Assembly: GCA_958296025.1 (NCBI GenBank)
Contig: OY282430.1
Coordinates: 1,240,001-1,304,000 of the forward strand
Direction of reading: 5' to 3'
Source: an uncultured Pseudomonadales bacterium
GTDB taxonomy: Bacteria > Pseudomonadota > Gammaproteobacteria > Pseudomonadales > Azotimanducaceae
DNA: 64,000 nt
In this document: positions 60,661 to 64,000 of the stretch, one piece after another
Layout of the letters: each line of letters opens with the position of its first letter
Numbering within the stretch: position 1 is the stretch's first letter
Program-made: the position numbers and the translations under genes
The notes under the pieces: model-generated
Told to the model about the DNA's origin: nothing
The model's input: only the letters and a program-made list of their open reading frames with translations
Database searches by the model: none

Positions 60661-61536
60661 ATGAACAAGGTTTGCGCAATCGAGGACATCCTGGATTCCT
60701 TGCAGTCCGGCATGACCTTGGGGGTCGGCGGTTGGGGCGGGCGGCGCAAGCCCATGGCCTTTGTGCGCGAACTGCTGAAGACCGGCCTCAAGGACTTCAC
60801 CGTGGTCAGCTACGGCGGTCCGGATGTGGGAATGCTGGCCTCGGCCGGCAAGATCCGCAAGCTGATCTTCGGGTTCGTTTCCATGGACTTGGTGCCCTTG
60901 GAGGCGCATTTCCGCGCCGCCCGCCAAGCCGGAGCCTTTGCCGTGATGGAAATCGACGAAGGGATGCTGCAGCTCGGCCTCAAGGCGGCGGCGCAGCGGC
61001 TGCCCTTTCTGCCCACTCGCGTAGGCTTCGCCTCGGATGTGCTGACCACCAACCCGGACATCAAGACCGTCACCTCCCCCTATGCGGATGGGGAAACCTT
61101 GGTGGCTATGCCGGCCCTGCCCATTGACGTCTCCATCTGCCACGTCAACGCGGCGGACGCCTCCGGCAACTCCCGCATCTCCGGCCCGGATCCGTTCTTT
61201 GACGAATGGCTGTGCCGGGCGGCGGAATGCGCCTATCTCACCACTGAGGTCTTGGTGGACGCCGACGCCTTCAACGACCCCTTGAGCGCCTTGCAGATGC
61301 CCATTGAGCGCTCCTTGGTGCGGGGCGTGGCGTTGGCGCCCTACGGCGCCCATCCCACGTCCTGCGCCCCGGCATACGGCATGGACATCGGCCACATGCG
61401 CGAATACTCAGCCGCTGCCAAGGGTGCATGGGCGGCCTATCTGGGCCGCTACGTCATCGGCAAGGATCTGGACGCCTATGTGGCGGAAGTGGGCGGCGCC
61501 GCAGCCATCGACGCTTTGCCGTTGCCGGTTTTCTAG
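60661..61536 (+). CDS. ipdA: CoA-transferase family ring hydrolase subunit, IpdA-like
   Basis: A 291-residue alpha subunit of the glutaconate CoA-transferase family. Characteristic pieces are SGMTLGVGGWGGRRKPMAF, VSYGGPDVGMLASAGKI and CHVNAADASGNSRI. In Mycobacterium and steroid-degrading proteobacteria, IpdAB opens the last steroid ring (COCHEA-CoA hydrolase). The order ipdA-ipdB-ipdC-crotonase here matches that pathway, so I prefer IpdA over glutaconate CoA-transferase. ATG 60661 chosen; eleven more codons upstream are open. Confidence 0.82.
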   Translation: MNKVCAIEDILDSLQSGMTLGVGGWGGRRKPMAFVRELLKTGLKDFTVVSYGGPDVGMLASAGKIRKLIFGFVSMDLVPLEAHFRAARQAGAFAVMEIDEGMLQLGLKAAAQRLPFLPTRVGFASDVLTTNPDIKTVTSPYADGETLVAMPALPIDVSICHVNAADASGNSRISGPDPFFDEWLCRAAECAYLTTEVLVDADAFNDPLSALQMPIERSLVRGVALAPYGAHPTSCAPAYGMDIGHMREYSAAAKGAWAAYLGRYVIGKDLDAYVAEVGGAAAIDALPLPVF

Positions 61537-61545
61537 GGGCACTTC

Positions 61546-62343
61546 ATGAGCGGCTTCACCTTGGCGGAACTGTGCGTTTGCTGCGCGGCGGAGGCGTTCC
61601 GCGCTGACGGCGAGGTGCTGGCCACCAGCATCGGCCTGGTGCCGCGCTTGGGCGCCGGGTTGGCGAAGCTGAGTTTCGCGCCGCAGCTGATGATGACGGA
61701 CGGGGAAGCCTACTTGGTGTCGGAACCGGTGCCCGTGGGGCCGCGGGGCGACTACCAGCCCAAGATTGAGGGGTTGATGACCTATGAGCGGGTGTTCGAC
61801 ATCATCTATCGAGGCAAGCGCCACGCCATGGTCACGCCAGTGCAGGTGGACCGCTTCGGGCAGATGAACATCTCCGTGATCGGGGACTACGCCAAGCCGA
61901 AGACGGCGCTTTTGGGGGTGCGCGGCTATCCGGGCAACACGGTGAACAACGCCAACTCCATGTTCATCCCCAACCACGGCAAGCGCACCTTCGTGGCCGG
62001 GGAGGTGGACATGGTCAGCGGCGTCGGCTACAACCCGGCCCGCTGGCCCGGCGGGGTGAAGCCGAGATACTTGGACCTGCGCCGCATCATCACCAACTTG
62101 GCGGTCATGGACTTTCAGGGGCCGGACAACCGCATTCGCGTCATCAGCCTGCATCCCGGCGTCAGCTTTGCACAGGTGCAGGACAACACCGGCTTTGAAT
62201 TGGTTGCGATGGATGGGTTGGGCACAACGCCACCGCCCACACAGGCGCAACTGTCCCTGATCCGCAAGCGTTTGGACCCGCACAACCAGCGGGCAAGGGC
62301 GATCCCTGGCGACCCGCCCGGAATCCCCCAAGCGGGCGGCTAA
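61546..62343 (+). CDS. ipdB: CoA-transferase family ring hydrolase subunit, IpdB-like
   Basis: A 265-residue beta subunit that pairs with IpdA. It contains VCCAAEAFRADGEVLATSIG, FDIIYRGKRHAMVTPVQVD, and GYPGNTVNNANSMFIPNHG. Nine bp after ipdA and ten bp before ipdC. The C-terminus is Pro/Ala/Gly rich. Confidence 0.82.
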   Translation: MSGFTLAELCVCCAAEAFRADGEVLATSIGLVPRLGAGLAKLSFAPQLMMTDGEAYLVSEPVPVGPRGDYQPKIEGLMTYERVFDIIYRGKRHAMVTPVQVDRFGQMNISVIGDYAKPKTALLGVRGYPGNTVNNANSMFIPNHGKRTFVAGEVDMVSGVGYNPARWPGGVKPRYLDLRRIITNLAVMDFQGPDNRIRVISLHPGVSFAQVQDNTGFELVAMDGLGTTPPPTQAQLSLIRKRLDPHNQRARAIPGDPPGIPQAGG

Positions 62344-62352
62344 TTCACGGCT

Positions 62353-63459
62353 GTGATGGACGCCCTAGCCACCCCGGCGGCGCAGCTGTTGGGCAGCCGC
62401 TACCCCATCATTCAGACGGCCATGGGCTGGGTGTCCACCTCTCGGCTGCTCATCGCCAGCAGCCGCGCCGGCGCCTTCGGCTTCCTTGCCTGCGCCGTCA
62501 TGAGCCCTGAGGAGGCGGAGCGGGAAATTCGTGCGGTGCTCGATGCGGTGGACGCTCCCTTCGGCGTCAACTTTCATGCCTTTCAACCCGGTGCGGAGCG
62601 CATCGTCGATTTGCTCATCGACCATGGTGTGCGGGCGGTGAGCTACGGGCGGGCGCCTTCCCCGAAGCTCATCGAAAAACTGAAGGGCAGGGGTGTGCTC
62701 TGCGTGCCCACCATCGGTGCCGGCAAGCACGCCCGCAAGGCGGTGGATCTGGGTGCCGACCTCATCGTCTGCCAAGGCGGGGAGGGGGGCGGCCACACCG
62801 GCGTCACCCCCACCTTGTTGCTGTTGGCGCAGACCTTGGATGCGGTTTCGGTGCCGGTCATCGCCGCCGGCGGCTTCCGGGATGGACGCGGCCTTGCCGC
62901 GGCATTGGCCTTTGGGGCGGCCGGCATCGCCATGGGCACGCGGTTCATGCTGACCGCGGACAGCCCCACGCCAACCGCCACCAAGGAGCGCTACTTGGCG
63001 GCCGAGGTCAGCAAGATCCCGGTCAGCACCAAGCTGGACGGCCTGCCGCAACGCATGGTGATGAACGAAACCCTCGCCAAGCTGGAGCGCACCGGCCGTT
63101 TGGCGATGCTCGCCCGGGGGCTTTGGAACGGCTGGCGCTTTCGCGCCGCCACCGGCGCCTCCTTGCCGGCCTTCGCCAAATCGGCGTGGGCGATGGCCAA
63201 GGGCGGCGGTCTGAGCTTCCCCCAAGCGTTGATGGCCGCCAATGCACCGATGATTATCAAGCGGTCCATGGTGGACGGCAGGCCGGATCAAGGCGTGCTG
63301 CCCAGCGGCCAAGTGGCCGGGCTGATCGGCGACCTGCCGAGTTGTGAAGAGTTGGTGGCGCGGATCGTCGCGGACGCCGAGGCGCGCATCGGCGCTTTGC
63401 CAACACGGGGGGCTGAACCCACGCGCTTAGGTCATAAGGAATCAAGTCATGCCCATTGA
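62353..63459 (+). CDS. ipdC: Nitronate monooxygenase-like flavoenzyme, IpdC-like
   Basis: A 368-residue (GTG 62353; ATG 62356 also possible) FMN TIM-barrel protein. It holds PIIQTAMGWVSTSRL, the phosphate-binding VIAAGGFRDGRGLAAALAFG and CQGGEGGGHTG. IpdC reduces a C/D-ring CoA intermediate in steroid breakdown; the neighbours support this. It is otherwise indistinguishable by eye from 2-nitropropane dioxygenases. Its end overlaps the next start by 11 bp. Confidence 0.82.
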   Translation: MMDALATPAAQLLGSRYPIIQTAMGWVSTSRLLIASSRAGAFGFLACAVMSPEEAEREIRAVLDAVDAPFGVNFHAFQPGAERIVDLLIDHGVRAVSYGRAPSPKLIEKLKGRGVLCVPTIGAGKHARKAVDLGADLIVCQGGEGGGHTGVTPTLLLLAQTLDAVSVPVIAAGGFRDGRGLAAALAFGAAGIAMGTRFMLTADSPTPTATKERYLAAEVSKIPVSTKLDGLPQRMVMNETLAKLERTGRLAMLARGLWNGWRFRAATGASLPAFAKSAWAMAKGGGLSFPQALMAANAPMIIKRSMVDGRPDQGVLPSGQVAGLIGDLPSCEELVARIVADAEARIGALPTRGAEPTRLGHKESSHAH

Positions 63460-64000
63460 AGTCAAGGTCCAAGACCGCATCGGCGAGATTGTCTTCAACC
63501 ACCCGCCGGTCAATGCGTTCGATTCCCATCTATGGCTTGAGTTGCCGAACATCATCCACGAGCTGGCGCAACGCCGAGAGGTGCGCTGTCTGCTGGTCCG
63601 GGCCGAGGGCAGGGGCTTCTGCGCCGGGGTGGACATCAAGGAACTACAGGCGGACGCCAGCAGGATCGTGGCGGTGAACCGGGGCAACTTCCTGACCTTC
63701 CAAGCCATCCATCGTTGCGAGATGCCGGTGGTGGCCGCCCCGCACGGCTTCGTGCTCGGCAGCGGCATCGGCGTCTGCGGCGCCAGCGACGCCATCATCG
63801 CTGCCGACGACGCCTACTTCGCCCTGCCGGAGATCGACAGGGGCGCCATGGGCGGCGCCGCCCACATGCAGCGCATCCTGCCCTTGGCCAAGGTGCGGGC
63901 CGCCTTTTTCACCGGCGGACGGGTCACCGCCCAGGAGGCCTGGCGGTTGGGCGGCGTGGAGCGCGTGGTGCCAAGAAGCGAGCACCTGGCCGCCGCCCGG
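63449..64000 (+). CDS. Enoyl-CoA hydratase family protein, EchA20-like, 3' end cut
   Basis: A crotonase-fold protein of which 184 codons are visible before the window ends. ATG 63449 follows an AAGGA site and overlaps ipdC. The CoA site GRGFCAGVDIKEL and the oxyanion-hole region GFVLGSGIGVCGASDAIIA are present, then LPEIDRGAMGGAAHMQRIL. In steroid pathways EchA20 hydrolyses the ring of HIEC-CoA and is encoded next to ipdABC. The missing part should hold the C-terminal helices. Confidence 0.85.
   Translation, partial: MPIEVKVQDRIGEIVFNHPPVNAFDSHLWLELPNIIHELAQRREVRCLLVRAEGRGFCAGVDIKELQADASRIVAVNRGNFLTFQAIHRCEMPVVAAPHGFVLGSGIGVCGASDAIIAADDAYFALPEIDRGAMGGAAHMQRILPLAKVRAAFFTGGRVTAQEAWRLGGVERVVPRSEHLAAAR

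Overview
The window is chromosomal DNA from a high-GC proteobacterium, almost certainly a gammaproteobacterium that I cannot name further. The evidence is gene order. The ATP synthase genes run atpI-B-E-F-H-A-G-D-C, with glmU-glmS a little downstream. The tpiA-secG-tRNA-Leu(GAG)-initiator tRNA-rimP-nusA-infB-rbfA-truB-rpsO-pnp run matches the Escherichia coli layout. So does the ubi hydroxylase-pepP / zapA-6S RNA-ygfA neighbourhood. I see no prophage, insertion sequence, integrase or CRISPR array. GTG and TTG starts are common (rpsO, zapA, ygfA; pnp, uvrD).

Layout. 1-436: dtd, cut by the window edge. 724-2910: a TonB-dependent receptor. 2971-10369: a complete cytochrome c maturation cluster, ccmABCDEFGHI. 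10539-12865: a small cysteine-containing secreted protein, an outer-membrane barrel and a DUF547 protein. 12969-15073: two membrane-associated glycosyltransferases. 15228-15474: a 42/43-bp tandem hairpin array. 15477-17183: a large anchored coiled-coil protein. 17348-24452: the F1Fo ATP synthase operon with a visible promoter. 24514-29905: a TonB receptor plus S9 peptidase pair lying between atpC and glmU. 30103-35663: glmU, glmS and uvrD. 35684-45940 (minus strand): the pnp-to-tpiA translation and transcription superoperon with two tRNAs and two intrinsic terminators before rimP. 46152-52192: pnuC, a ubi hydroxylase, pepP, a small coiled-coil protein, zapA, 6S RNA, ygfA, def and a pair of tiny genes. 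52399-57834: ilvA, rpiA, pgk and tkt. 58101-64000: a MetF-like protein, a CoA-transferase and the start of a steroid C/D-ring degradation operon (ipdA, ipdB, ipdC and an echA20-like crotonase cut by the edge).

How it fits together. Most of the window is core physiology of a respiring cell: cytochrome c assembly, oxidative phosphorylation, cell-wall precursor synthesis, mRNA turnover and translation initiation, and pentose phosphate and glycolytic enzymes. The accessory layer points to scavenging of complex organic matter: two TonB receptors, a probable periplasmic dipeptidyl-peptidase, a vitamin transporter and a steroid side-pathway.

Most worth a second look: the two successive intrinsic terminators in front of rimP-nusA, with a possible alternative pairing between them; the hairpin array whose core also occurs inside the neighbouring gene; the receptor/peptidase pair between atpC and glmU; the 27-codon ORF fused by overlapping stop/start to pnuC; the tiny frameshifted gene pair at 51959-52192; and an initiator tRNA with an apparent U1:U72 end. 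No complete new defence or mobile system is visible.
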